Part shown: positions 26,556 through 34,350 of the stretch, one piece after another
How the letters are laid out: every line of letters starts with the position of its first letter
Position numbering within the stretch: the first letter of the stretch is position 1
Origin: Donghicola sp041224595
GTDB taxonomy: Bacteria > Pseudomonadota > Alphaproteobacteria > Rhodobacterales > Rhodobacteraceae
Assembly: GCF_041224595.1 (NCBI RefSeq)
Contig: NZ_JBGFGN010000120.1
Span: 1 to 44,502 of the forward strand
DNA length: 44,502 nucleotides
Direction: 5' to 3'
Translations under genes and position numbers: made by a program
Notes under the pieces: generated by a model
What the model was told of the DNA's origin: nothing
Seen by the model: the letters and a program-made list of their open reading frames with translations, nothing else
The model's database searches: none

Positions 26556-27200
26556 ATGAAGTTTGACGCGGTTATTTTTGATCTCGACGGGACGCTGATC
26601 GACACAGAGGCTCTGGGCTGGCAAGCTGGACGTCGGGCCTTTGCCGAGCAAGGCATTGATCTGGAAGAAGACCTGTTCCACCAACTTGTCGGCCGCGACA
26701 AGCAAACCGGCGGCGCCATCATTCGCGCGCGATATGACCATGTGGATATGGCGCAGATCGAACGGCGCTGGGCCGAGATTGTCGGAGAGCTGTATGCGAC
26801 AGACGGCATCCCTCATAAGCCGGGCCTCTTGGACGCGCTGGCGGCGGTCGATGCGGCGGGCCTGCCCAAAGCGATCTGCACCTCGTCCCAGCAGGGTGAG
26901 GCGGAACTCAAGATGACCGCGACCGGACTTCATGACCACTTCGACGTGGTGGTGACTGTCGCCCATGTCGAAAACGCAAAACCGGCGCCCGAGCCTTATT
27001 TGTTGGCCGCGCAACAACTGGGAGTTGCGCCCGGCCGTGCGCTTGCATTCGAAGATTCGGAGACCGGTGCGCAAGCGGCGTTCGCCGCAGGTTTGACGGT
27101 GGTTCAAGTGCCGGACGTCATCCCATCGTCACGCCGATTTGCACATTTCGTAGCCGACGACCTGATTGCGGGACTGAAATGGGCGGGGATCATCGGATAA
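26556..27200 (+). CDS. HAD-superfamily phosphatase (beta-phosphoglucomutase-like)
   Basis: A 214-aa cytoplasmic hydrolase of HAD subfamily IA. Motif I is FDLDGT with nucleophile Asp9 and acid/base Asp11. Motif II is CTSS, motif III the Lys in NAKPAPEPYL, and motif IV FEDSETG. A helical cap sits between motifs I and II. The relation is to phosphoglycolate phosphatase and beta-phosphoglucomutase; the substrate cannot be read from sequence. The ATG at 26556 follows AGGAGAG. It is separated from cpdB by a terminator, so it likely has its own promoter or relies on read-through. Confidence 0.9.
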   Translation: MKFDAVIFDLDGTLIDTEALGWQAGRRAFAEQGIDLEEDLFHQLVGRDKQTGGAIIRARYDHVDMAQIERRWAEIVGELYATDGIPHKPGLLDALAAVDAAGLPKAICTSSQQGEAELKMTATGLHDHFDVVVTVAHVENAKPAPEPYLLAAQQLGVAPGRALAFEDSETGAQAAFAAGLTVVQVPDVIPSSRRFAHFVADDLIAGLKWAGIIG

Positions 27201-27245
27201 TCCGCCCCCTTGCATTCTGTTTTCGAACGCCCTAAATGACGCCTT

Positions 27246-27339
27246 GAGAGGTTGGCGCGGGCGAGCGCCTCGCCAACCCGGTCAGGTCCGGAAGGAAGCA
27301 GCCGCAACGAGCCCCGCTTGGGTCGCTGTTCAACCTCTC
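27246..27339 (+). ncRNA. ffs: 4.5S signal recognition particle RNA
   Basis: The conserved SRP RNA tip is visible: GGTCAGGTCCGGAAGGAAGC, followed by AGCC, the apical loop and asymmetric bulge that bind Ffh. The ends GAGAGGTTG (27246-27254) and CAACCTCTC (27331-27339) pair perfectly and close the hairpin, giving about 94 bases. The mature ends may differ by a few bases. It lies directly upstream of dnaX-ybaB-recR, an order also found in Bacillus, which supports the call. Confidence 0.95.
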
Positions 27340-27382
27340 ACCTTATTCCTCGACATCTTGATTTCGTGGAACCCACGCCAGT

Positions 27383-27446
27383 GGGGGCTTTGCCCCCGCC
27401 GCGCTGGTGCGCCTCTCCCCCAGAGTATTTTTGCCAAAGTGAAAGC
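27383..27446 (+). repeat. Dispersed intergenic repeat, copy 1
   Basis: A hairpin GGGGGCTTTGCCCCC (27383-27397), a 17-base spacer containing GCGC-TGGT-GCGC, and then CTCCCCCAGAGTATTTTTGC followed by CAAAGTGAA (27415-27442). The same layout with identical 17-base spacing occurs at 41693-41754. It lies between ffs and dnaX. Elements with this GTATTTTTGCCAA core are, to my memory, common at 3' ends of genes in Rhodobacterales. Confidence 0.7.
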
Positions 27447-27508
27447 GGCGGCGCTGGACCTTTGACAGGGTGAGCCTTAGGTTTGGCGCGGAAGAATTGG
27501 GAGGCCCC

Positions 27509-29260
27509 ATGAGCGAGACCGGACAGACTGCCTATCAGGTGCTGGCGCGGAAATACCGCCCCGAAACCTTTGCCGATCTGGTCGGTCAGGACGCGATGGT
27601 GCGCACGCTGAAGAACGCCTTTGCTGCGGACCGTATTGCGCAGGCCTTCATCATGACCGGTATTCGCGGGACCGGTAAGACGACCACCGCGCGGATAATA
27701 GCCAAGGGCATGAACTGCATCGGGCCGGACGGAAACGGCGGGCCGACGACCGAGCCTTGTGGTCAGTGCGAGCACTGCACCGCGATCATGGAAGGGCGTC
27801 ACGTGGACGTCATGGAGATGGACGCGGCTTCGCGCACCGGTGTGGGCGACATTCGCGAAATCATCGATTCTGTGCATTATCGGGCAGCTTCGGCGCGGTA
27901 CAAAATCTACATCATCGACGAAGTTCACATGCTGTCGAACAGCGCGTTCAACGCGCTGCTCAAGACGCTGGAGGAGCCTCCGGCCCATGTGAAGTTCATC
28001 TTTGCGACGACAGAGATCCGCAAGGTGCCTGTGACGGTGTTGTCACGGTGTCAGCGGTTCGACCTGCGCCGGATCGAGCCCGAGGTAATGATCGCACTTT
28101 TGCGCAAAATCGCGGGCGCCGAACGGGCAGAGATTTCCGATGATGCCTTGGCGTTGATCACCCGCGCTGCCGAGGGTTCAGCACGTGATGCGACTTCGCT
28201 GCTAGATCAGGCGATCAGCCATGGGGCGGGTGAGACCACCGCAGATCAAGTGCGTGCGATGCTGGGCCTGGCGGATCGTAGCCGCGTGATGGATCTGTTC
28301 GAGATGGTCATGGGCGGGGACGCCGCCGGAGCACTAACCGAACTGGGCTTGCAATACGCGGATGGGGCCGATCCCTTGGCCGTTCTGCGCGATATGGCCG
28401 AGATCACCCACTGGATCAGCGTTGTGAAGATCACGCCTGATGCCGCCGAAGATCCAACCATCAGCCCGGATGAACGCCGTCGGGGTGTTGATCTGGCGAA
28501 CCGTTTGCCGATCCGGTCTATGACCCGAATGTGGCAGATGCTGCTCAAGGCGCTTGAGGAAGTTAGCGCCGCGCCCAACGCCATGATGGCCGCCGAGATG
28601 GCAATCATTCGCTTGACCCATGTGGCAGAGCTGCCAAGCCCAGAGGAGTTGGTACGTAAGCTGCAGCAAGACCCGCCCCGCGGCCCCGCGCCGAACGGAG
28701 GCCCCGCTGGCGGCGGAGGCAACGTAGCAGCCCGCGGCTCTATGCCCACGCCAACCCATACTGGTCCAAGTGGTCCTGTGGCCCGTGGCGGCGCGCAGCC
28801 GGTGACCGCGCAGGCGAACCCGCTGGCCACCTATGCGACATTTGAGAACGTTCTGGACCTGATCCGCACCCATCGCGACGTAAAACTCTTGATCGAAGTT
28901 GAGAATTACTTCCGGCTCGCGAAATACAGTCCCGGTCGCATCGAGTGCGAAGTCACGGACCAGGCACCGCGTGATCTGGCGCAGCGCCTTGGGTCGCGAT
29001 TGCAGGCATGGACTGGTGCGCGATGGGCCGTGATTGTGGTAGGCTCTGGCGGCGGCAAGACGATTGCCGAAGTGCGCGACGCCGAAGCCTTGGCCCTGCG
29101 ACAGGAGGCCGAGGCACACCCGATGTTCGCGGCTGTGCGCGCCCTGTTCCCCAAGGCGCAGATCACAGAGATCCGCACGCAGGCTGAGCAGCAAGCCGAA
29201 GCGATGTCAGAGGCTCTGCCCGAAGTCGAAGATGAATGGGATCCTTTCGAGGATCAGTAA
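27509..29260 (+). CDS. dnaX: DNA polymerase III gamma/tau subunit
   Basis: A 583-aa AAA+ clamp-loader subunit. Walker A is GIRGTGKTT at residues 51-59. The zinc site uses Cys70, Cys84, Cys87 and Cys90 (EPCGQCEHC). Walker B/DExx is IIDEVHML, and the arginine-finger SRC motif is in VLSRCQRFD. A Pro/Gly-rich linker (about 395-440) leads to a C-terminal domain that should contact the polymerase. The ATG at 27509 has GGGAGG just upstream; the longer frame adds 13 unconvincing residues. No A-rich slippery site is seen, so only one product is expected. It is followed after 23 bases by ybaB. Confidence 0.95.
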   Translation: MSETGQTAYQVLARKYRPETFADLVGQDAMVRTLKNAFAADRIAQAFIMTGIRGTGKTTTARIIAKGMNCIGPDGNGGPTTEPCGQCEHCTAIMEGRHVDVMEMDAASRTGVGDIREIIDSVHYRAASARYKIYIIDEVHMLSNSAFNALLKTLEEPPAHVKFIFATTEIRKVPVTVLSRCQRFDLRRIEPEVMIALLRKIAGAERAEISDDALALITRAAEGSARDATSLLDQAISHGAGETTADQVRAMLGLADRSRVMDLFEMVMGGDAAGALTELGLQYADGADPLAVLRDMAEITHWISVVKITPDAAEDPTISPDERRRGVDLANRLPIRSMTRMWQMLLKALEEVSAAPNAMMAAEMAIIRLTHVAELPSPEELVRKLQQDPPRGPAPNGGPAGGGGNVAARGSMPTPTHTGPSGPVARGGAQPVTAQANPLATYATFENVLDLIRTHRDVKLLIEVENYFRLAKYSPGRIECEVTDQAPRDLAQRLGSRLQAWTGARWAVIVVGSGGGKTIAEVRDAEALALRQEAEAHPMFAAVRALFPKAQITEIRTQAEQQAEAMSEALPEVEDEWDPFEDQ

Positions 29261-29283
29261 CCACCCGAAACAGGAGAGACCCG

Positions 29284-29628
29284 ATGTTCAAAGGTTTGGG
29301 CGCCATGGGCGACATGGCCAAGATGATGAAAACTGCCAAGGACATGCAGACCCGCATGACCGATCTGCAGGAAGAAATGAACGACATGACCGTCACCGGC
29401 GAAGCTGGGGCGGGTCTGGTCAAGGCGACCGCCAACGCCAAGGGCAAGGTGAAGTCGCTGGATATTGATCCTTCGATCTTTAGTGCCGAGGACAAAGAAG
29501 TGGTCGAGGACCTGATCCTTGCCGCGATCTCGAACGCACAGGACAAGGCACAAGAAAAGGCTGCAGAAGAGATGCAGAAGCTGGCTGCCGAAATGGGCCT
29601 GCCTGCGGACATGAAGCTGCCCTTCTAA
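29284..29628 (+). CDS. ybaB: YbaB/EbfC nucleoid-associated protein
   Basis: A 114-aa DNA-binding protein of the YbaB/EbfC family. The N-terminal Met/Gly-rich helix (MFKGLGAMGDMAKMMK) is followed by the coiled segment MTDLQEEMNDMTVTGEAGAG, the conserved VKATANAKGKVKSLDID core and a charged C-terminal helix. The ATG at 29284 follows AGGAGAG. It sits between dnaX and recR, as in most bacteria, 23 bases after dnaX and 6 before recR. Family members bind DNA as dimers; their precise role is not settled. Confidence 0.95.
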   Translation: MFKGLGAMGDMAKMMKTAKDMQTRMTDLQEEMNDMTVTGEAGAGLVKATANAKGKVKSLDIDPSIFSAEDKEVVEDLILAAISNAQDKAQEKAAEEMQKLAAEMGLPADMKLPF

Positions 29629-29634
29629 TCGCAT

Positions 29635-30228
29635 ATGAGCAGCACGCGCGATATCGACAAACTGATCGAGATGATGGCCCGCCTGCCAGGTTTGGGGCCT
29701 CGCTCGGCGCGGCGTGCTGTGCTGCAAATGATCCGCAAGCGGGGACAGCTCTTGTCCCCGCTCGCAGAACAGATGGCCAAGGTCGCGGCAACCGCACGCG
29801 AATGTCTGAACTGCGGAAATATCGGGACAGAGGACATCTGCGACATCTGCCGCTCTGAAAAGCGCGCAACCGGCGAGATTTGCGTCGTCCAAGACGTCAG
29901 TGATCTGTGGGCGATGGAACGCGGCGCGGTTTTTGGCGGGCGGTACCATGTGCTTGGCGGTACGCTATCGGCACTTGATGATATCGGCCCAGAAGATATC
30001 CGCATTCCGCAGCTGGTCGCGCGCATTGAAAACGAACAGATTTCCGAGGTTATTCTGGCGCTGAACGCAACTGTAGACGGGCAAACCACCGCTCACTACA
30101 TCGCGGACCAGCTGGATGGCCGCGTGCGCATAACTTCGCTTGCCCAAGGCGTCCCGATCGGCGGAGAACTGGATTATCTGGACGACGGCACAATTTCTGC
30201 CGCTCTGAAAGCACGTAGATCAATTTAA
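29635..30228 (+). CDS. recR: Recombination protein RecR
   Basis: A 197-aa recombination mediator of the RecFOR pathway, which helps load RecA on gapped DNA. The N-terminal helix-hairpin-helix is MMARLPGLGPRSARRAV. The zinc finger CLNCGNIGTEDICDIC lies near residues 57-72. The Toprim domain begins ICVVQDVSDLWAMERG and continues with YHVLGGTLSALDDIGPED and ALNATVDGQTTAHYI. The ATG at 29635 is 6 bases after ybaB, so it is translated with it. Length and motifs are standard. Confidence 0.96.
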   Translation: MSSTRDIDKLIEMMARLPGLGPRSARRAVLQMIRKRGQLLSPLAEQMAKVAATARECLNCGNIGTEDICDICRSEKRATGEICVVQDVSDLWAMERGAVFGGRYHVLGGTLSALDDIGPEDIRIPQLVARIENEQISEVILALNATVDGQTTAHYIADQLDGRVRITSLAQGVPIGGELDYLDDGTISAALKARRSI

Positions 30229-30295
30229 ATTTAATAACTTGGAACTATCTAAGCTTCATCGGGTTAAAAGCCCGGAATTTACTGAGGCAATTATA

Positions 30296-30637
30296 ATGAA
30301 TATTGAGCAAGCCCGCTGGCAGGACGAACAAAGGTTCTGGCTCGAAGGACCTGCGTTCTACAATGACAAAATCGCTGAGGACGCAGTCATGGTGCTGCCG
30401 AAGCCAACCGGCATTCTTTGCGGCAAAAAAATCCTGAATGTGATTGAAAAAGGTCCGCGCTGGGAAACAGTCGCGTTCGAGGATGAGATTGCGATGCGCC
30501 ACGGATCGTCTTTTGTTCTGGCCTACGAGGCCCACGCCAAACGCGGCAACGACACCTACCGCGCGCTGTGCAGTTCAACCTACTGCGAAGCAGACGAAGG
30601 CTGGCAATTGATCGCACACAATCAGGTGCCTGTCTGA
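30296..30637 (+). CDS. Small NTF2-like (SnoaL/DUF4440-type) protein
   Basis: A 113-aa cytoplasmic protein with the helix-then-sheet layout of NTF2-like domains. It starts with an amphipathic helix (ARWQDEQRFWLEGPAFYND), then IAEDAVMVLP, and ends with the family pattern STYCEADEGWQLIAHNQVPV. The ATG at 30296 follows GAGG about 9 bases upstream; an in-frame TTG at 30239 is less likely. It follows recR after 67 AT-rich bases and may have its own promoter. A strong bidirectional terminator follows. The function is unknown; the fold hosts many enzymes and binding proteins. Confidence 0.75.
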   Translation: MNIEQARWQDEQRFWLEGPAFYNDKIAEDAVMVLPKPTGILCGKKILNVIEKGPRWETVAFEDEIAMRHGSSFVLAYEAHAKRGNDTYRALCSSTYCEADEGWQLIAHNQVPV

Positions 30638-30654
30638 CCCACCCGTCTGAACGC

Positions 30655-30682
30655 AAAAAACCCGGCGCTAGGCCGGGTTTTT
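30655..30682. terminator. Bidirectional terminator between the NTF2-like gene and trcR
   Basis: CCCGGC at 30661-30666 pairs with GCCGGG at 30672-30677, with an A-run before and a T-run after. It therefore works for the plus-strand NTF2-like gene and the minus-strand trcR, which converge here. Confidence 0.9.
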
Positions 30683-30700
30683 CGTGAACGGTATTCAAAC

Positions 30701-31462
30701 TTATTTATCGTCGTCTTCGTCGTCGCTCGAGTTCGGCAAGTTGAAGAAGCTGTCCGCATCGCGGGTGTCGTCGAATTTGTCTGCCTCTTCTTCCTGATCG
30801 TTCGAGTCCGATCCGAAGCTAAAGGTTTCCAAACCTTCGATCGCGGTGGGGATACGAGGCTCGGCTGAGTCCATGGACAGGCTTGCTTCGGTGCTGACCA
30901 GCGCGCGACGCTCGTCGTCCGACATCACGCCTTCGGCGCGACGTTTCTCGGCTGCTTTCTGAACGGCAAGGTCCAGCTCCGACTGCTTACACAGGCCCAA
31001 TGCGACGGGGTCGATCGGGTTGATGTTTGCGATGTTCCAGTGGGTGCGCTCGCGGATCGCTGCGATGGTCGGTTTGGTGGTGCCGACCAGCTTGGCGATC
31101 TGGCTGTCTGCCAGTTCGGGGTGGAACTTGACGAGCCATAGGATCGACGCCGGACGGTCCTGACGCTTGGACAGCGGGGTGTAGCGCGGGCCGCGGCGCT
31201 TTTCTTCGCCTTGGGCAGCTTTGTTGAACTTGAGCTTCAACTTGTGCATCGGATTGTTTTCCGCGCGCTTGATCTCTTCGGCGTCCAACTGGTTGTTCGC
31301 GACGGGATCAAACCCACGCACCGAACCGGCCACATCGCCGTCGGCGATCCCCTGAATTTCCAGCTCGTGCATGCCGACGAAATCAGCGATCTGCTTGAAC
31401 GACAGAGTGGTGTTGTCAACGAGCCATACAGCCGTTGCCTTCGCCATGATCGGTTTGCCCAT
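30701..31462 (-). CDS. trcR: TrcR-type cell-cycle transcriptional regulator (DUF1013)
   Basis: A 253-aa protein of the DUF1013 family, restricted to alphaproteobacteria and named TrcR from Caulobacter work. Two helix-turn-helix-like segments are visible: AVWLVDNTTLSFKQIADFVG near residue 12, and ILWLVKFHPELADSQIAKLV near 107. Each is followed by a short segment typical of HTH recognition (MHELEIQGIADG, TTKPTIAAIRER). The C-terminal 50 residues are strongly acidic and probably disordered (ending SSDDEDDDK). The ATG at 31462 follows AAGGAG with 7-base spacing. It is divergent from the RNase T2 gene and convergent with the NTF2-like gene. The family is clear; targets are unknown here. Confidence 0.82.
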   Translation of the reverse strand: MGKPIMAKATAVWLVDNTTLSFKQIADFVGMHELEIQGIADGDVAGSVRGFDPVANNQLDAEEIKRAENNPMHKLKLKFNKAAQGEEKRRGPRYTPLSKRQDRPASILWLVKFHPELADSQIAKLVGTTKPTIAAIRERTHWNIANINPIDPVALGLCKQSELDLAVQKAAEKRRAEGVMSDDERRALVSTEASLSMDSAEPRIPTAIEGLETFSFGSDSNDQEEEADKFDDTRDADSFFNLPNSSDDEDDDK

Positions 31463-31591
31463 GTGGTCACTCCTTGAATAGACTTCCCCCGTCGCCCGCC
31501 TTCGGGGCTGTCCTGCCTTGGCAGAACTGTTCACAATTTACGGGGAACTGAGGGGCGATATAGCGTGAAACGGGTAAAAGGAAAAGGGCAA

Positions 31592-32215
31592 ATGCGTTGG
31601 ATGATAGGACTGCTACTTTCAGCAGCTGTGGCACATGCCGAGGGCGAACCAGCTGGTGAGTTCGACTATTACGTCATGGCCCTAAGCTGGAGCCCGACGT
31701 GGTGCGCGATTGAGGGCGATGCGCGGGACGCCGAACAGTGCGACACCGATCTGGGATGGAGCCTGCACGGCCTTTGGCCGCAGTTTCACCGCGGATATCC
31801 CAGTTATTGCAACACTGTAGAGCGTGCGCCATCTCGCCGCGAAACCGGCGAAATGGCCGATATCATGGGCTCTGGAGGGCTGGCGTGGCATCAATGGAAG
31901 AAGCATGGGGTCTGCACTGGCCTGAGTTCAAACACCTATTTCGAACTATCCCGTGAAGCCTACGGGTCCATCACCCGTCCTGACGTCTTTCGCCGGTTGG
32001 AGGAAGAGGTCCGCCTGCCCGCCTCTCTGGTCGAAGAAGCTTTTATCCAAGCGAATCCCCAGCTTGAGCCAGATATGCTGACGGTCACCTGCCGCGACCG
32101 CCGCATCCAAGAAGTCCGCATCTGCCTGTCCAAGGATTTGGACCCCGTGCCCTGCGGGCAGGACGTGGTGCGCGATTGCACGCAAAAGGATGCGCTGTTC
32201 GCCCCTATTCGCTAG
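31592..32215 (+). CDS. Exported RNase T2-family ribonuclease
   Basis: A 207-aa endoribonuclease that cleaves RNA through 2',3'-cyclic phosphate intermediates. A Sec signal peptide (MRWMIGLLLSAAVAHA) puts it in the periplasm or outside. Catalytic motif I is SLHGLWPQ with His59. Motif II is WHQWKKHGVC with His100, Lys104 and His105; Gln101 sits where many family members have Glu. Several cysteines (38, 50, 73, 108 and C-terminal ones) fit the disulphide-bonded fold. The ATG at 31592 is preferred over a GTG at 31565 because it gives a clean signal peptide. It may feed cyclic nucleotides to CpdB. Confidence 0.88.
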   Translation: MRWMIGLLLSAAVAHAEGEPAGEFDYYVMALSWSPTWCAIEGDARDAEQCDTDLGWSLHGLWPQFHRGYPSYCNTVERAPSRRETGEMADIMGSGGLAWHQWKKHGVCTGLSSNTYFELSREAYGSITRPDVFRRLEEEVRLPASLVEEAFIQANPQLEPDMLTVTCRDRRIQEVRICLSKDLDPVPCGQDVVRDCTQKDALFAPIR

Positions 32216-32227
32216 GGGCGATGCTCT

Positions 32228-33211
32228 TTAGCTGACTTTCAGGACAATCTTGCCGATGTGCCCGCTGCTTTCCATGCGGGCATGTGCTTCGCTGGCTTGG
32301 TCCAAAGCAAATTCGCTGTCCATCACGGGTTTGATCTGACCAGCGCTTAGCAGTGGCCAGACTTTTTCGCGCAATTCAGCCGAGATGCGCGCTTTGGCCA
32401 GATCACTCTGGGGGCGCAGAGTGCTGCCGGTGATCGTCAGGCGGCGCATCATGACTTGGGCAAAGTTCAATTCAACCTTGGGCCCCTGAAGGAAAGCGAT
32501 CTGCACCAAGCGTCCGTCGTCGGCCAGCGATTTGACATTGCGCGGCAGATAGCTGCCCCCGACCATATCAAGGATCAGGTTCGCTCCGCCCTCGGACCGG
32601 ATCACCTCGACGAAGTCCTCATCTCGGTAATTGATAGCGCGCTCTGCGCCCAGATCGACACAAGCCGCACATTTGTCAGCAGACCCGGCGGTGACAAACA
32701 CACGGGCGCCAAAGTGGCGGGCAAGTTGAATCGCTGTCGTGCCGATACCTGACGACCCACCATGGATCAGGAACCGCTCGCCAGCCTGCAAGCCGCCCCG
32801 CTGAAAAACGTTCGACCAAACGGTAAAGAAGGTCTCGGGCAGGCAGGCCGCCTGATCCATCGACATGCCGTCAGGGATGGGCAAGCAGTGCGCTGCAGGC
32901 GTTGCCACGTACTCTGCGTAGCCTCCGCCAGGCAGCAGGGCGCAGACCTGATCGCCGACCTTCCACTCAGACACGCCCTCGCCCACGGCGCTGATCTCGC
33001 CCGAAGCCTCAAGGCCCGGCAGGTCGCTGGCACCCGCAGGCGGGTTGTAGAGACCCGCACGCTGCAAAGCATCGGGGCGGTTCACACCCGCATAGGCCAC
33101 ACGGATCACAACCTCGCCTGCTTTCGGCTCCGGAATGTTACGCTGCGCTGGGGACAGCACTTCGGGGCCGCCCGGTTGAGCGATTTCGATCACGCGCATG
33201 TCTTGGGTCAT
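32228..33211 (-). CDS. NAD(P)H quinone oxidoreductase (PIG3/zeta-crystallin family)
   Basis: A 327-aa zinc-free medium-chain dehydrogenase that probably reduces quinones with NADPH. The N-terminal catalytic half has AGVNRPDALQRAGLYNPPAG and PGLEASGEISAVG. The Rossmann half has the NADPH motif IHGGSSGIGTTAIQLA, followed by LGAERAINYRDEDF. The pattern NRPDALQRAGLY is characteristic of the TP53I3/PIG3 group. The ATG at 33211 follows GAGGACGA. It is 12 bases downstream of the COQ9 homologue, so the two are co-transcribed and both relate to quinones. Confidence 0.9.
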   Translation of the reverse strand: MTQDMRVIEIAQPGGPEVLSPAQRNIPEPKAGEVVIRVAYAGVNRPDALQRAGLYNPPAGASDLPGLEASGEISAVGEGVSEWKVGDQVCALLPGGGYAEYVATPAAHCLPIPDGMSMDQAACLPETFFTVWSNVFQRGGLQAGERFLIHGGSSGIGTTAIQLARHFGARVFVTAGSADKCAACVDLGAERAINYRDEDFVEVIRSEGGANLILDMVGGSYLPRNVKSLADDGRLVQIAFLQGPKVELNFAQVMMRRLTITGSTLRPQSDLAKARISAELREKVWPLLSAGQIKPVMDSEFALDQASEAHARMESSGHIGKIVLKVS

Positions 33212-33223
33212 TTCGTCCTCGGG

Positions 33224-33916
33224 TCAGCTTTGGGATTTCGGGGCCATGTGACCCGGCAACCCCTGATCGTTCAAGCGCGAAGGGGCCTTGATGTGCGAAA
33301 GTACCGCATTCGGCCCCGCCATCAGTTTGGACAGAAATGGGCTTTTACGCACGGTCGCCTTCATCTTTTCGATCTGCATGACATTCTCGATCCTGCGGTC
33401 AAGGAAGACCCACGTCGCTTCGTGCCCTTCGCTTTCGTCTCCCAGCCAGTAGAGTACGGTCGAAGAGTAGACGCCGGCCAGTGTCGCGCGCTTGGTGTAC
33501 CAGTTCACATCGTCCGATGTGTCACCAATCGAGTTCCAGATCGCGTCACAAGTCTGCCAGACCAGCTTGGTCCCGTCAGCGGCGTTCTGGGGTAGCGAAA
33601 ACAGGGTCATGCCGCGGCGGACCAGCTCTTTGTCCTCGACCAGTTCCAGTCGCGTGCGCACAGCAAAGGTGATCTTTTCGCGGATTTTCATTTCCGCAGC
33701 ATCGGGTTCCGCCATGCGCATCACCATTTGCGCGTCGCCTTCCTGATGAAACGCAATGGCTAGGTCGACGGCCCCACGAGGGCACACGGCGCTGGCCAAA
33801 ACGGGATCAATCCCTGTGTCGGCAACAGCCGCCTGATAGGCAGGGCGGGTCCACCCATCAAAGGGGACGTGCATCTTGATCGCGTCGAGAAGCTGTGCTT
33901 TGGGCGAGTCAGTCAT
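33224..33916 (-). CDS. COQ9-family ubiquinone biosynthesis protein
   Basis: A 230-aa protein of the COQ9 family, which in mitochondria binds lipids and presents ubiquinone precursors to COQ7. The TetR-like N-terminal helices are followed by AVCPRGAVDLAIAFHQEGD. The conserved core DDVNWYTKRATLAGVYSSTV leads into LYWLGDESEGHEATWVFLDRR, and a C-terminal membrane-binding helix is expected. The ATG at 33916 follows GGAG; the longer frame adds 12 unlikely residues. It is in an operon with the quinone oxidoreductase and divergent from rpsU. Confidence 0.9.
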   Translation of the reverse strand: MTDSPKAQLLDAIKMHVPFDGWTRPAYQAAVADTGIDPVLASAVCPRGAVDLAIAFHQEGDAQMVMRMAEPDAAEMKIREKITFAVRTRLELVEDKELVRRGMTLFSLPQNAADGTKLVWQTCDAIWNSIGDTSDDVNWYTKRATLAGVYSSTVLYWLGDESEGHEATWVFLDRRIENVMQIEKMKATVRKSPFLSKLMAGPNAVLSHIKAPSRLNDQGLPGHMAPKSQS

Positions 33917-34012
33917 AAGGGTGCTCCGTCTGTTTCTCCGGATGCTAGACAAACTAGGGCGCCGATGCTATAGGGCCACTTCCTGCTATTGATTGAAACT
34001 CTAAACTAGAAA

Positions 34013-34027
34013 GGTGGTGACACCGGT
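34013..34027 (+). promoter_or_regulatory. rpsU ribosome-binding site in a small hairpin
   Basis: The only Shine-Dalgarno-like sequence before rpsU, AAGGTGGTG, overlaps a possible stem GGTG (34013-34016) with CACC (34021-34024) just before the ATG. This could modulate translation of S21. The stem is short (4 bp), so the call is tentative. Confidence 0.35.
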
Positions 34028-34231
34028 ATGCAGGTCAGTGTTCGTGACAACAATGTCGATCAGGCGCTCCGCGCCCTGAAGAAAAAGCTTCAACGTGAAG
34101 GCGTTTTCCGTGAAATGAAGCTTAAACAGCACTTCGAGAAGCCCTCTGAGAAGAAGGCACGCGAGAAGGCAGAAGCGATTCGCCGCGCTCGCAAGCTGGC
34201 ACGTAAAAAGGCCCAGCGCGAAGGTCTATAA
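34028..34231 (+). CDS. rpsU: 30S ribosomal protein S21
   Basis: A 67-aa basic ribosomal protein. The N terminus MQVSVRDNNVDQALRALKKK is the S21 signature, followed by FREMKLKQHFEKPSEKK and a very basic C-terminal helix rich in Arg/Lys/Ala. The length is normal. It is a single gene with its own terminator, divergent from the COQ9 operon. Confidence 0.97.
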   Translation: MQVSVRDNNVDQALRALKKKLQREGVFREMKLKQHFEKPSEKKAREKAEAIRRARKLARKKAQREGL

Positions 34232-34262
34232 AGACATTCAGTCGCACTGAAAAAGAATTGAG

Positions 34263-34290
34263 ACCCCCGAGGCCCGGCCGCGGGGGTTTT
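34263..34290 (+). terminator. rpsU terminator
   Basis: CCCCCG at 34264-34269 pairs with CGGGGG at 34281-34286 and is followed by TTTT. It lies about 30 bases after the rpsU stop. Confidence 0.85.
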
Positions 34291-34296
34291 GCTTTG

Positions 34297-34350
34297 TGCG
34301 CCTATCGGCGCAGGCCTGCGGCCAATGGGTATTTTTACCAAGAAAGAGAG
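34297..34350 (+). repeat. Dispersed intergenic repeat, diverged copy
   Basis: TGCGCC (34297-34302) pairs with GGCGCA (34307-34312) to form a hairpin. It is followed by GGCC-TGC-GGCC and then GGGTATTTTTACCAAGAAAG at 34327-34346. The tail matches the GGGTATTTT-GCCAA core of the copies at 27383 and 41693, but the first G5/C5 hairpin is replaced by the rpsU terminator. It sits between the convergent ends of rpsU and the acyltransferase gene. Confidence 0.5.

Noticed and set aside
27509..29260. Programmed frameshift in dnaX, as in E. coli
   Set aside because: No A-rich slippery heptamer is visible in the expected part of the gene.
31886..31915. Gln in place of Glu in the second catalytic motif of RNase T2
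   Set aside because: I recall the family signature allowing Glu or Gln at this position, so it does not by itself suggest an inactive enzyme.
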